NCBI GenBank assembly: GCA_023228045.1
Contig: JALOBY010000008.1
Span: 1-59,775, forward strand
Reading direction: 5' to 3'
DNA from: Endomicrobiales bacterium
GTDB lineage: Bacteria > Elusimicrobiota > Endomicrobiia > Endomicrobiales > JALOBY01
DNA length: 59,775 bases
The notes beneath the pieces were generated by a model, which saw nothing but the letters and a program-made list of their open reading frames with translations, was not told the origin of the DNA and did no database searches. This document shows positions 24,743 through 34,042 of this stretch, piece after piece. The stretch's first letter is position 1, and each line of letters opens with the position of its first letter. A program made the position numbers and the translations under genes.

Positions 24743-27247
24743 ATGGCAGATGAAAAAGAAACAAAAACACCCCCGGAAGAAATTGTGTTTAATCCAAACA
24801 TAATACCGCGCAACATTGAAGATGAAATGAAAACCTGTTACATTGACTATTCAATGTCTGTTATTGTTGGGCGTGCATTACCCGATATTCGTGACGGCCT
24901 TAAGCCAGTGCATCGCCGTATTCTTTACACAATGAAAGAAATGGGTTTACGCCATAACACGGCTTACAAAAAAAGCGCGCGCGTGGTTGGTGATGTGCTT
25001 GGTAAGTATCACCCTCATGGGGACACCGCGGTTTATTACGCAATGGTTCGTATGGTTCAAGAGTTTTCTTTGCGTTACCCGCTTGTAGATGGCCAGGGGA
25101 ACTTTGGCAGTATAGATGGCGACTCTCCCGCCGCAATGCGTTATACCGAGGCTCGCCTTGCAGGCATATCCGATGAAATGCTTTCCGATATAGATAAAGA
25201 CACAGTAGATTTTACGCCAAACTACGATGGTTCACTTCTGGAACCGTGTGTTTTGCCGGCAAAAATTCCAAGCTTGCTTATAAACGGTTCTTCCGGTATT
25301 GCCGTAGGTATGGCAACAAATATTCCAACCCACAATCTAACGGAAGTAATTGACGGGATTTTTGCTTACATAGCAAACCCCGCGATAGAAGTTATAGAGT
25401 TAATGAAAATAATTAAAGGGCCTGACTTTCCAACCGCGGGTACCATACACGGCAGAGCCGGCATAAAGCAGTACTTTGAAACAGGCAGGGGCTCAATTAA
25501 AATTCGCGCTAAAACCGAAATAGAAGAAATGAAGGGCGGCAGAGAAGCCATAATAATTCGCGAACTGCCGTATCAGGTAAATAAAGCAAACCTTATTGAA
25601 ACTATTGCAGGCCTTGTTCACGATAAAAAAATTGAAGATATTTCCGACCTGCGCGACGAGTCCGACCGCGACGGCATAAGAGTTGTAATAGAGCTTAAGC
25701 GCGACGGCAACGCTCAAGTAGTATTAAACCAGCTTTATAAGCATACACAAATGTCAATATCATTTGGCGTTATAATGCTCGCGCTTGTAAACAACAAACC
25801 AAAAGTTTTAAAAATGAAAGAAGTGCTGCATCATTTTATTGAGCATCGTAAAGTTGTAATTGTGCGTAGAACAAAGTTTGAGCTTGCCAAAGCTGAAGCC
25901 AGAGCGCATATATTAGAGGGTTTAAAAATCGCGCTTGACAATTTAGACGCGGTAATAAAAACAATTAAAGCATCCTCAGATACCGAAAGCGCCCGTACGC
26001 GCCTTATGGATAAGTTTGGACTTTCAAAACTTCAGGCACAGGCCATATTAGATATGAAGCTGCAACAGCTTACCGGCCTTGAGCGCGACAAAATAGAGCA
26101 GGAATACTTAGAGCTGATAAAACTTATAGCAAAACTGCGCGGCATACTTATTGATGCGAACAAAATACTCAACATAATAAAAGAAGAACTTACCATAATA
26201 AAAGAAAAGTATGGCGATGCTCGCAAAACAAAAATTGTTGCCCAGGAACTTGGCGAAGTAAACATAGATGACCTTATACAAGAAGAAGATGTGGCTGTAA
26301 CAATATCCCATGCAGGATATATTAAACGCTTGCCGATAAGCACCTATCGTTCGCAAAAACGCGGCGGCAGAGGTGTAACAGGCCAGGAAGTGCGCGAAGA
26401 AGATTTTGTTGATAATATAATTGTTACAAGCACCCACGCTCACCTGCTTATGTTTACAAATAAAGGCAGAATGCACTGGCTGCGGGTGTATGATATCCCC
26501 GAAGGCGGACGCACTTCAAAAGGTAAAGCAATAGTTAACCTCTTACAGCTTTCTTCATCGGAAGAAAATGTAACTGCAACAATACCAATTCGTTCTTTTG
26601 CCGAACAGAAAGAAACATACCTGCTTATGTGCACAAAGCATGGAACTGTTAAAAAAACAGCACTTACAGAGTATGATAATCCACGCAAGGCCGGTATAAT
26701 TGCCATTGGCTTAGATGAGGGTGACACGCTTATAGATGTAAAGCACACCGACGGTGATAAGCAGGTTATAATAGCCACACGCAAAGGTATAGCCATTCGC
26801 TTTAAAGAAAAAGACATAAGGTCAATAGGCCGTTCCGGGAAAGGTGTGCGCGGCATACGGCTTGAAGAAAAAGATGAAGTTGTAGGTATGGAAGCAATAA
26901 CTGAAGACGATGTATTTTTAACAGTCAGCACAAACGGTTACGGCAAACGCACTGAAGTTCGCAAGTATCGCCTGCAAACCAGAGGCGGCAAAGGTGTTAT
27001 AAATATGAAAGCCACACAGGCAAACGGGCTTGTGGTTGGCATAAAAAAAGCAAACGACGGCAGCGAACTTGTGTTAATGACAGAAAAAGGCATAGTTAAC
27101 CGACAACCGCTTGAGGGCATACTGCAAAAAGGCCGCAACATTCAGGGTGTTAGATTAATCAAACTTGAAGAAGGCGACAAACTTGCCGCGCTTGCTATAA
27201 CAGAAAGGTGCGAAGAAGAAGTTGAGGAAGAAACTGCAAAAGAGTAG
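24743..27247 (+). CDS. gyrA: DNA gyrase subunit A
   Basis: 834 residues. Catalytic Tyr in AAMRYTEARLAGIS, GyrA box QKRGGRG (~residue 535) and the six-bladed C-terminal wrapping domain, so it is gyrase and not topoisomerase IV. The quinolone region reads HPHGDTAVYYAM: Thr at the E. coli Ser83 position and Tyr at the Asp87 position. The acidic tail EEEVEEETAKE is usual. Confidence 0.98.
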   Translation: MADEKETKTPPEEIVFNPNIIPRNIEDEMKTCYIDYSMSVIVGRALPDIRDGLKPVHRRILYTMKEMGLRHNTAYKKSARVVGDVLGKYHPHGDTAVYYAMVRMVQEFSLRYPLVDGQGNFGSIDGDSPAAMRYTEARLAGISDEMLSDIDKDTVDFTPNYDGSLLEPCVLPAKIPSLLINGSSGIAVGMATNIPTHNLTEVIDGIFAYIANPAIEVIELMKIIKGPDFPTAGTIHGRAGIKQYFETGRGSIKIRAKTEIEEMKGGREAIIIRELPYQVNKANLIETIAGLVHDKKIEDISDLRDESDRDGIRVVIELKRDGNAQVVLNQLYKHTQMSISFGVIMLALVNNKPKVLKMKEVLHHFIEHRKVVIVRRTKFELAKAEARAHILEGLKIALDNLDAVIKTIKASSDTESARTRLMDKFGLSKLQAQAILDMKLQQLTGLERDKIEQEYLELIKLIAKLRGILIDANKILNIIKEELTIIKEKYGDARKTKIVAQELGEVNIDDLIQEEDVAVTISHAGYIKRLPISTYRSQKRGGRGVTGQEVREEDFVDNIIVTSTHAHLLMFTNKGRMHWLRVYDIPEGGRTSKGKAIVNLLQLSSSEENVTATIPIRSFAEQKETYLLMCTKHGTVKKTALTEYDNPRKAGIIAIGLDEGDTLIDVKHTDGDKQVIIATRKGIAIRFKEKDIRSIGRSGKGVRGIRLEEKDEVVGMEAITEDDVFLTVSTNGYGKRTEVRKYRLQTRGGKGVINMKATQANGLVVGIKKANDGSELVLMTEKGIVNRQPLEGILQKGRNIQGVRLIKLEEGDKLAALAITERCEEEVEEETAKE

Positions 27248-27287
27248 CGGTCGCTAAAGGTTAATTTGCGAAAAAACAAAAAGCGTT

Positions 27288-28358
27288 ATGAATAATTGTT
27301 TTGACAATTACTTTGATTACTCCGGCGCAATTCATATACACACAAGTTATTCGTTTGACGCAAAAATACCAATCGCTCAAGTAATTCTCGCCGCGAAAAA
27401 ATGCGGTTTGGATTTTGTAATAATAACCGACCACTTTCGCATGGATGCCCGCACTGCCGGCTGGGAAGGTCTGAAAAACGGTGTTTTTGTAGTTGTGGGT
27501 GAAGAAATATCTCCTAGGTACAACCACTGCTTGGCATTAGGTTTAAAAACACCAATAATCGCCTGGAAAAAAAGCTCAAACCCAAAAGAGTATCTATCTC
27601 AAGTAGAATTACAGGGCGGTATTTCATTGATAGCGCACCCCGACCACAGCGGCGCGCCAAAATTTGGTGTAAAAGCATACCCTTGGCAAAACTGGTCTGT
27701 AAATGATTATGCAGGCATAAGCATTTGGGACTTAATGACCGACTGGCAGGAAAAACTTAAAAGTATCTTTTGCGCCTTGCTTGCCTACATTGCCCCAGCG
27801 TTCATTTTAAGCGGACCCAAAAAAGAAACACTCAATCGTTGGGATAATATTTCAAAAGAAAGAAAAGTTTTTGGTTTTGGCGAAATAGATAATCACGCAT
27901 CAGTTAAAAAGTTCTTTGGTTTTAGTTTTAAAATATTTCCTTTTGAGTTTGCATTTAGCACAATTCGCACGCATCTATTACTTAAAGAAGAGCTAAGCAA
28001 AAATACTGCTCAGGGTTGTAAGCAAATAATAGAAGCTATAAAAAACGCAAACGGGTATGTTGCACAGGAGCGCTGGAGTAGCGCAAAGGGTTTTGTTTTT
28101 AGAATTAGCGGCTTGCAAACACAAGCGGTATCCGGCGATGATTTTACACTTTGCAACAAAGCAACTTTAGAAGTTAAAGTGCCAAAAAAATGTTTAATAA
28201 AAGTAATAAAAGACGGTATAGAAATAAAAGCAAAAAAAAATTCCAGCGCGTTGTGCTTTGAAATATCTCAAAAAGGCAGTTACCGCATAGAAGCATACGC
28301 AAAAAGATTTTGTTTTTATAAACCATGGATATTTTCTAACCACATACGAGTAAAATAA
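27288..28358 (+). CDS. PHP-domain metal-dependent hydrolase (CehA/McbA-like)
   Basis: 356 residues. The PHP metal-binding motifs appear in order: GAIHIHTSYSFDAK, IITDHF, GEEIS, and LIAHPDHSG. The C-terminus (...YRIEAYA...PWIFSNHIRVK) matches the beta-sandwich tail of CehA/McbA hydrolases. Substrate unknown, likely a phosphoester. It starts 40 bases after gyrA and is followed 10 bases later by folD, suggesting one transcript. Confidence 0.8.
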   Translation: MNNCFDNYFDYSGAIHIHTSYSFDAKIPIAQVILAAKKCGLDFVIITDHFRMDARTAGWEGLKNGVFVVVGEEISPRYNHCLALGLKTPIIAWKKSSNPKEYLSQVELQGGISLIAHPDHSGAPKFGVKAYPWQNWSVNDYAGISIWDLMTDWQEKLKSIFCALLAYIAPAFILSGPKKETLNRWDNISKERKVFGFGEIDNHASVKKFFGFSFKIFPFEFAFSTIRTHLLLKEELSKNTAQGCKQIIEAIKNANGYVAQERWSSAKGFVFRISGLQTQAVSGDDFTLCNKATLEVKVPKKCLIKVIKDGIEIKAKKNSSALCFEISQKGSYRIEAYAKRFCFYKPWIFSNHIRVK

Positions 28359-28368
28359 AGAGGTTAAT

Positions 28369-29250
28369 ATGGAAATAATAGACGGCAAAAAAATTGCAGC
28401 GGAAATAAAAGCGGAGCTAAAAGTAAAAGTTGATGAGCTTAAAGCAAAGGGCGCATCGGTTGGCCTTGCTACAATATTAGTTGGCGATGACCCTGCAAGC
28501 CATATTTATGTTGGCAATAAAATAAAAACGACAAAAGAGTTGGGCATAGAATCGTTTCACCACCCGTTACTTGCGGGCGCAACCGAAGACGAAATAATTT
28601 TGCTTATAAAAAACTTAAATGCCAATGCACGAGTTAGCGGCATACTTTTACAGCTTCCGCTTCCGGCAGGTCAAAATGCGCAAAAGTGTATAGAAGCAAT
28701 AGACCCGTCAAAAGATGTTGATGGATTGCACCCATACAGCTCAGGTAAATTTTCAGCTGCAAAAAGCTGGAAAGAAATAGAAGAGCAAAACCTTCTGCTC
28801 CCTTGCACGCCCCTTGGAGTTATAACTCTTCTAAAAAAATATAAAGTTGAAATTGCCGGCAAAAATGCCGTTGTTGTAGGCCGCTCAAATTTGGTAGGCA
28901 AACCCATCGCGTTAATGTTGCTTGCTAACGATGCCACCGTAACAATCGCGCATTCTCGTACAAAAAATTTAAAAGAAGTTTGCGCGCAAGCCGATATTTT
29001 AATTGCGGCGATAGGTAAACCAAAGTTTATTACAAAAGATTTCATTAAACCGGGTGCCGTAGTAATTGATGTTGGCGTAAACCGCTTGGCGCAAGGTCTT
29101 TGCGGCGATGTTGACTTTGAAGATGCCTCAAAAAACGCAGGGCTTATAACCCCAGTGCCTGGTGGTGTAGGGCAAATGACAATTGCCATGCTTATGAAAA
29201 ATACTGTTGCGGCTGCGCAAAAGAAAATAAAATTGCATAACACCAAATAA
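28369..29250 (+). CDS. folD: Bifunctional methylenetetrahydrofolate dehydrogenase/cyclohydrolase
   Basis: 293 residues. DDPASHIYVGNKIKT (substrate Tyr/Lys), QLPLPAGQN, DVDGLHPYSSG, NAVVVGRSNLVGKPIALMLL and PVPGGVGQMTIAMLMKNT are diagnostic of FolD. It interconverts methylene- and formyl-tetrahydrofolate. metH and pabBC elsewhere in the window also belong to one-carbon/folate metabolism. Confidence 0.96.
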   Translation: MEIIDGKKIAAEIKAELKVKVDELKAKGASVGLATILVGDDPASHIYVGNKIKTTKELGIESFHHPLLAGATEDEIILLIKNLNANARVSGILLQLPLPAGQNAQKCIEAIDPSKDVDGLHPYSSGKFSAAKSWKEIEEQNLLLPCTPLGVITLLKKYKVEIAGKNAVVVGRSNLVGKPIALMLLANDATVTIAHSRTKNLKEVCAQADILIAAIGKPKFITKDFIKPGAVVIDVGVNRLAQGLCGDVDFEDASKNAGLITPVPGGVGQMTIAMLMKNTVAAAQKKIKLHNTK

Positions 29251-29261
29251 AAGTGGTAAAA

Positions 29262-29804
29262 ATGAAAACACTAAAGCTAAAACCCGTAAAAGTAAGTAAA
29301 AAATTATTAGCTATGTTAGAAAAAAGGGGTTTAATAATTACCCCAACCCCGTCAAAAAAAATAATGCAAAACCCGTCGCGCGGCGGGGTGGAAATACTTT
29401 ATAAAACCGACACCGAGTATGGCACGCATAAAATGATTGCCGTTGGCAAAACCGACACAAACATAATGCTAACCACTCACCCGGATAACGAAGATGTTAT
29501 ATTAATTAACAATACCGGCAAAAAATTTAAGCCACTTTATTTAATAATAGCGATACATAAACAAAGTGAGTTTGAAAAACGCGCAAGAGCCAGAACTTTA
29601 AGCCCAAAAGATGTATTGGCAATAGAGCTTGAGTACAACAGCCAAAACTGTTTTTTTACAGTTTTAAAAGATGTTCCTCACTGCGAAATAACCAAACCGG
29701 GCAAAGGGCAGTACCCGGTGTTTTTTGTAACTGAACCGTCGGACTTAAAAATGGATATAGTAAAGTGTCCGCAGTATAGTTTTGAACTCGTAGGTAATAA
29801 ATAA
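29262..29804 (+). CDS. Conserved-looking hypothetical protein
   Basis: 180 residues from the ATG at 29262 (a GTG at 29253 would add three). No family recognised. It is mixed alpha/beta with no signal peptide or membrane segment; a Lys-rich start (KTLKLKPVKVSKKLLAML) is followed by predicted strands (KMIAVGKTDTNIMLTTH, DVILINNT) and Cys138/Cys147. It follows folD closely, and codon use resembles neighbours, so it is likely a real gene in that operon. Confidence 0.55.
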   Translation: MKTLKLKPVKVSKKLLAMLEKRGLIITPTPSKKIMQNPSRGGVEILYKTDTEYGTHKMIAVGKTDTNIMLTTHPDNEDVILINNTGKKFKPLYLIIAIHKQSEFEKRARARTLSPKDVLAIELEYNSQNCFFTVLKDVPHCEITKPGKGQYPVFFVTEPSDLKMDIVKCPQYSFELVGNK

Positions 29805-30036
29805 GCAGTGCGCCTAATATAGTTTGTTATATAGGAAAGCATATCACTCACGGTAACTGTTTTATTTTGTCATCTCGACGAATGAAGTGAGGAGAGATCT
29901 TTCCTCTAAGGTTAAAAATAAAACAAAGCAACAACAAGATACCTCGCTGTGCTTCGGTATGACAATATGGTTTTATAAAACAGCATAAGTGTTAAAACAA
30001 AAATCCTCGTTTTGTGAATAAATAACAGGAGATTAT
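29805..30036. repeat. Intergenic repeat element with TTGTCAT/ATGACAA ends (29867-29965)
   Basis: The gap holds a 99-bp element. It starts TTGTCATCTCGACG, contains GAGAGATCT, and ends GCTTCGGTATGACAA, giving perfect 7-bp inverted ends. A half copy is at 33253-33290. This resembles a class of short dispersed repeats common in many genomes. A ribosome-binding site CAGGAG precedes the next gene. Confidence 0.65.
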
Positions 30037-30849
30037 ATGGAATTAAGAGCTTTAATAAACATTTTTGTACCGATAATTACCGCGCTTGTATTTTTTTATA
30101 TGGCAATGGAAATAAAACGAGTTAGCAAAGTGCGTGCGTTAATTTTTGGTGAAATTGGTTATAAAAAGGTCTTTACCGCGTTTTTAATGTTTGCCATATA
30201 TTTTGCCACACGGCCTTTGCAAAATCTAATCGGCCCTCACCCATGGCCAATGATTATAAACTCGTCAAGACAGTTTTTTTTAATGGCGGTAATAGCACCG
30301 GCAATTTTTGTAAGTATATTACACTGGATCCCAAGTGAAAAAGGAACATCAAAAGCGCTTGAGTACGCCTCTTTTGCATTTGGCTTTTTTTCAGCATTAA
30401 TTTTTATTTTAATAAACAATGTTGCAATTACTGGTTCAAAAGAACTTGGGGATTTTTTTGGTATGAAGGTTTACGACGCAGTTTGGTTTAGTGGTTCTCA
30501 AATGAGAGTTGAACTAATGATTGCGCACCTTATAACACAGCTTATTTCACCGGTTGGTTTTTTTGTGCTCTCTGCCTCTTATGTGCGCCACAGAAGGCAT
30601 AATTACATACTTAGCGAGGTTTATAACCTTATGCCTCTTAAGTGGAAATATCTTGAAACTGGACTGATTGTGTTTATTGGTGCGTGGGTATTAGCCGGCA
30701 TTGCGGCTATTTTTGGCGGGTATTATACTTATCTTTGGCTTATATATTTTGGCGGTTCAATAATTGCTGGAATAATAGAGCTTCGTGGCGTTCAACTTCC
30801 TCCACGCGAGGCCCCTGCCGATATGAAAAACCTGTCAGCCCGAGGCTGA
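30037..30849 (+). CDS. Uncharacterised multi-pass membrane protein
   Basis: 270 residues with about seven hydrophobic segments (~8-24, 43-60, 83-103, 116-137, 163-184, 209-231, 233-252). A conserved-looking loop, GPHPWPMIINSSRQFFLM, and a cluster YVRHRRHNYILSEVYNLMPLKW separate them. I do not recognise the family. The C-terminal 15 bases overlap the convergent metH end. It stands alone, with its own ribosome-binding site. Confidence 0.65.
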   Translation: MELRALINIFVPIITALVFFYMAMEIKRVSKVRALIFGEIGYKKVFTAFLMFAIYFATRPLQNLIGPHPWPMIINSSRQFFLMAVIAPAIFVSILHWIPSEKGTSKALEYASFAFGFFSALIFILINNVAITGSKELGDFFGMKVYDAVWFSGSQMRVELMIAHLITQLISPVGFFVLSASYVRHRRHNYILSEVYNLMPLKWKYLETGLIVFIGAWVLAGIAAIFGGYYTYLWLIYFGGSIIAGIIELRGVQLPPREAPADMKNLSARG

Positions 30850-33240
30850 TAATTTCTTTGCAACCTTCGCCGCTTCAACAGCGTCTTTCGCAAACCCATC
30901 AGCTCCAATTTCAATCGCAAATTTTTTCGTTACGGGTGCGCCGCCAATCATAATTTTAAAAGCGAGCCCCAAAGAATTCCTTTCCCTAATAATCTTTTCC
31001 ATTTCAAGCATTGTGGTAGTCATAAGTGAAGAAAGCCCGACAACTGCGGGTTTTTCTTTCTTTGCGGCAGAAATTATATTCTCACAAGAAATATTTTTAC
31101 CTAAATCAATCACTTGCCAGCCGTGGCTTTCAAGCACTGCGCCGACTATGTTTTTACCAATGTCGTGCACATCTCCATAAACTGTGGCAAGTATTATTTT
31201 GCCAAAACCAAAGCCCTTCTCTTTTTTTAACAAAGGTTTAATGTAACCAAAAGCCATCTGCGCCGCTTCTGCCGACATTATAACCTGCGGCAGAAAAAAC
31301 TCTTTTGTTTCAAATTTGTCGCCTACCTCATTAAGTGCCTTTAAAACTATCTCGTTTGCTACCTCAAGCGGGGAAAGCCCAGAATCTATCGCGGTTTTTG
31401 CAAGTGCCGCAGCCGTTTCTTTACTGCCATCTATAATAGCACCATAAAGTGCGGCATCCGGCGAAAGTTTTATGTTTTCTTGCACAGGGGCTCTTTTAAA
31501 ACTTCCGTGTTTTGCTATATATTTTTTTGCTCCATGGTCTAAACCAAGCAGTAGCGCTTTTGCCTCATCATCAAAAACACTCCAATTTTCGTGAGGGTTA
31601 AGTATTGCCATAGTAAGCCCGGCTTCTTTGGCAAGGGATAGGCAAGTTGAGTTTATCGCCTGCCTGTTTGGCAGGCCAAAAGAGACATTTGAAAGGCCAA
31701 GCACAGTTTTATTTTCCGGGTGCGTTTTTTTAAAATCCATAATTGTCGCAAGTGTTTGGTTTACTTGTTCAGGCGCCGCACTTGCCGATAACATAAGAAA
31801 GTCAAAAACAATTTCAGAGGTTTTAAAACCAGCTTTATTTGCTTGTGCGATAATACTATCTGCAATTGAGAGGCGCTCGGCTTTATCGCACGGAAGGCCT
31901 TTTTCGTTTGAAGCAAGAGCTATTATTGCCGCGCCGTACCTTTTTGCAAGAGTAAAAATTTTATTCGCTTTTTCGGTTTCACCGTTAATTGAATTTATAA
32001 GTGGTTTGCCTGCACACATTTTAAGCCCGGCCTCAAGAGCGTCAACAGAGCTTGAGTCGAGGCAAAGCGGTGCCTGCACCGTTTCTTGAATTTCGCGCAC
32101 AGCTTTTCCCATAAGAACTTTTTCATCGGCGCCAGGTATACCCATGTTAATGTCTAAGAGTTGCGCACCTGCACTTTCCTGGTTGCGTGCCTCTTTTCTT
32201 AGGGTTGTAAAATTTCCGGCAGAAAGTTCTTCTTGAAATTGTTTGCGGTTGGTTGGGTTTATTCGTTCGCCAATTACCGCAAAAGAGTTTTCTTTAAGGT
32301 TTATAGCTTTTGTGCGCGAGGCAAGAAAAAAGTTTTCAGGAACGCTTTTTACAACTGGCTTTTTGCCTTTAAGCGCGAGAGATAGTGCGTTTATAAATTC
32401 CGGTGTTGTGCCGCAACAGCCGCCAAGCATAGCTGCACCATTTGCGTAAGCGCTTACGCAGGCACTAACAAATTCGTCGGCGGTTCCGGGGAAAACTGTT
32501 TGGCGGTTAATAAGTTTTGGCATCCCGGCGTTTGGCTTAAAAGAAAGGGGGAGTTTTGTAATTGAGAGAATCTTCTGCGCTAATACAGCCATCTGCGCAG
32601 GACCAACCGAGCAGTTCATACCAATAGCGTCTGCACCCATAGCTTCCATTAATGTCACAAAAACAGTTGTGTCTGTACCTGTAACGGTCGTGCCTTCCGC
32701 GGTAAATGTCATTTGCACAATAACGGGGCCATTAAAGTTGTCTTTTGCTGCAAGCAATGCGGCTTTAAGCTCTCTGGTTTCCGTCATTGTCTCAATAATA
32801 ATCGCATCTGGTGCGGCTTTTGCAAGAGCTTTTGCCTGCTTGGCAAATATGGCGTATGTTTGGTCAAATGTCAGCGGCCCAAGGGGTTCAAGGTAAGAAC
32901 CAACAGGGCCCATATCGGCAAAAACGAGAGCATTAAACTTTTCTGCCTCTTTTCGTGCAATTTGCACACCGGCAATGTTTATTTCTTCAATCTTGTTTTG
33001 TAAATTATAATCGGAAAGTTTTTTTTCATTTGCGCCAAATGTGTTTGTAATAACCGCATTTGAGCCGGCTTCAAGGTAACTACGGTGCAGCTCAGCAATG
33101 CGTTCCGGGAATTTAATGTTTAGCTCTTCGGGCGCAAGGGCATTGCTTAAGTATCCAAGCTTTTGCAATTGTGTTCCCATAGCACCGTCTAAAATTAACA
33201 CTTGTTTTCTTAATAGGTTTTTAAATTGTTCTTTGTTCAT
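30835..33240 (-). CDS. metH: Cobalamin-dependent methionine synthase lacking the reactivation domain
   Basis: 801 residues. Homocysteine-binding barrel (~1-290, zinc-site GGCCGT), pterin-binding barrel (~315-580, with ERINPTNRKQF), cobalamin cap and B12 domain (~600-801, with DVHDIGKNIVGAVLESHGW). It transfers methyl from methyltetrahydrofolate to homocysteine. The C-terminal AdoMet-dependent reactivation domain of E. coli MetH is absent and is supplied by the gene 8 bases upstream. Confidence 0.95.
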   Translation of the reverse strand: MNKEQFKNLLRKQVLILDGAMGTQLQKLGYLSNALAPEELNIKFPERIAELHRSYLEAGSNAVITNTFGANEKKLSDYNLQNKIEEINIAGVQIARKEAEKFNALVFADMGPVGSYLEPLGPLTFDQTYAIFAKQAKALAKAAPDAIIIETMTETRELKAALLAAKDNFNGPVIVQMTFTAEGTTVTGTDTTVFVTLMEAMGADAIGMNCSVGPAQMAVLAQKILSITKLPLSFKPNAGMPKLINRQTVFPGTADEFVSACVSAYANGAAMLGGCCGTTPEFINALSLALKGKKPVVKSVPENFFLASRTKAINLKENSFAVIGERINPTNRKQFQEELSAGNFTTLRKEARNQESAGAQLLDINMGIPGADEKVLMGKAVREIQETVQAPLCLDSSSVDALEAGLKMCAGKPLINSINGETEKANKIFTLAKRYGAAIIALASNEKGLPCDKAERLSIADSIIAQANKAGFKTSEIVFDFLMLSASAAPEQVNQTLATIMDFKKTHPENKTVLGLSNVSFGLPNRQAINSTCLSLAKEAGLTMAILNPHENWSVFDDEAKALLLGLDHGAKKYIAKHGSFKRAPVQENIKLSPDAALYGAIIDGSKETAAALAKTAIDSGLSPLEVANEIVLKALNEVGDKFETKEFFLPQVIMSAEAAQMAFGYIKPLLKKEKGFGFGKIILATVYGDVHDIGKNIVGAVLESHGWQVIDLGKNISCENIISAAKKEKPAVVGLSSLMTTTMLEMEKIIRERNSLGLAFKIMIGGAPVTKKFAIEIGADGFAKDAVEAAKVAKKLSASG

Positions 33241-33248
33241 TTCTCATC

Positions 33249-33899
33249 CTATTTGTCATCTCGAGGAGCGAAGCGACGAGAGATCTCTTCCGCTTGTCTT
33301 TTATAAATTCCTAAAATTGCAGAAACAGATTTTTCAGGCAGCATCTGAAACGACGGCGTAAGTTTTATTCCTATTGCTTGTGCCCCTATCCAAGTCAAGA
33401 AATCTTTTTGTGCGTTAAGCGGCCAATTTCCATAACCGGGGGAAAAACGCATAGTTGTTAGGCTACCAACGAGTTCAGCTTCAGTTTTTATCTGTTGGTT
33501 TGTAATTTCCGCAAGCTCTTCTGCCGCAACCGAGCCGATGGCATCAAGCATAAGCGCGCGGCTTGTCTCTTTTTCGTTTATGTATTCGTTGCGTTTTTCT
33601 TCAAGCGCCGGCCCGATGGTTACGGCAAAACCATAAGCCAAGTGGCAGTTTGCAAGAAGGTTGGCAATATCTTTGCTTTTAATTTCAAAGCTTGGCTCAA
33701 TCAATATGGTATCATCGGTGATAATTTTAAAAGCAGAAAACGCAATTGCCTGCTTAGGCACAATTATTTTTTTTGCAATAGAAATTTCTTGTTCAAGTGC
33801 CACAGTGGTTTTTTGGTCAATTACGGTTTTTCCGTTTGCAAAGCCAAGGCGCGCAAGCACTTTATTGTAAGGAATTTTAAGGTTATTGATAGTTTGCAC
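33249..33899 (-). CDS. Stand-alone MetH reactivation-domain protein
   Basis: 216 residues matching the vitamin B12-dependent methionine synthase activation region: RFSPGYGNWPLNAQKDFLTWIGAQAIGIKLTPSFQMLPEKSVSAILGIYK. The domain reduces and methylates inactive cob(II)alamin using AdoMet. It is the first gene of a two-gene operon with metH. Its last residues, EEISRRFAPRDDK and the stop, are encoded by a dispersed repeat (33253-33290), so the tail is repeat-derived. Confidence 0.88.
   Translation of the reverse strand: MQTINNLKIPYNKVLARLGFANGKTVIDQKTTVALEQEISIAKKIIVPKQAIAFSAFKIITDDTILIEPSFEIKSKDIANLLANCHLAYGFAVTIGPALEEKRNEYINEKETSRALMLDAIGSVAAEELAEITNQQIKTEAELVGSLTTMRFSPGYGNWPLNAQKDFLTWIGAQAIGIKLTPSFQMLPEKSVSAILGIYKRQAEEISRRFAPRDDK
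33253..33290. repeat. Half copy of the TTGTCAT repeat inside a gene end
   Basis: TTGTCATCTCGAGGAGCGAA followed by GCGACGAGAGATCTC matches the left half of the element at 29867-29965. Its forward-strand reading gives the familiar spurious peptide CHLEERSDERS; its minus reading is the tail of the MetH reactivation protein. Confidence 0.75.
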
Positions 33900-33967
33900 C
33901 TGCTAAATATACAAAATCAACCGCCACCGCGCAACAAAACGAGTTAAAAAATAGTTTAAGTTGCTCT

Positions 33968-33996
33968 TTGCACACTTAAAGTTAATTTTGTAAAAT
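33968..33996 (+). promoter_or_regulatory. Putative promoter of gpmA operon
   Basis: TTGCAC (33968-33973), 17-base spacer, TAAAAT (33991-33996), about 45 bases before the gpmA start. Position and spacing are good, -35 is only moderate. Confidence 0.5.
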
Positions 33997-34042
33997 CGCT
34001 CATAAGAACTATCAATAATAAATTCAATATCGGAGAAAAGAA

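Noticed and set aside
33098..33361. Plus-strand frame containing CHLEERSDERS
   Set aside because: This peptide is a well-known spurious translation of a dispersed repeat and lies opposite metH and its partner.
33900..34042. Cobalamin riboswitch upstream of the metH operon
   Set aside because: The short divergent gap shows no B12-box-like sequence or complex fold I can recognise.
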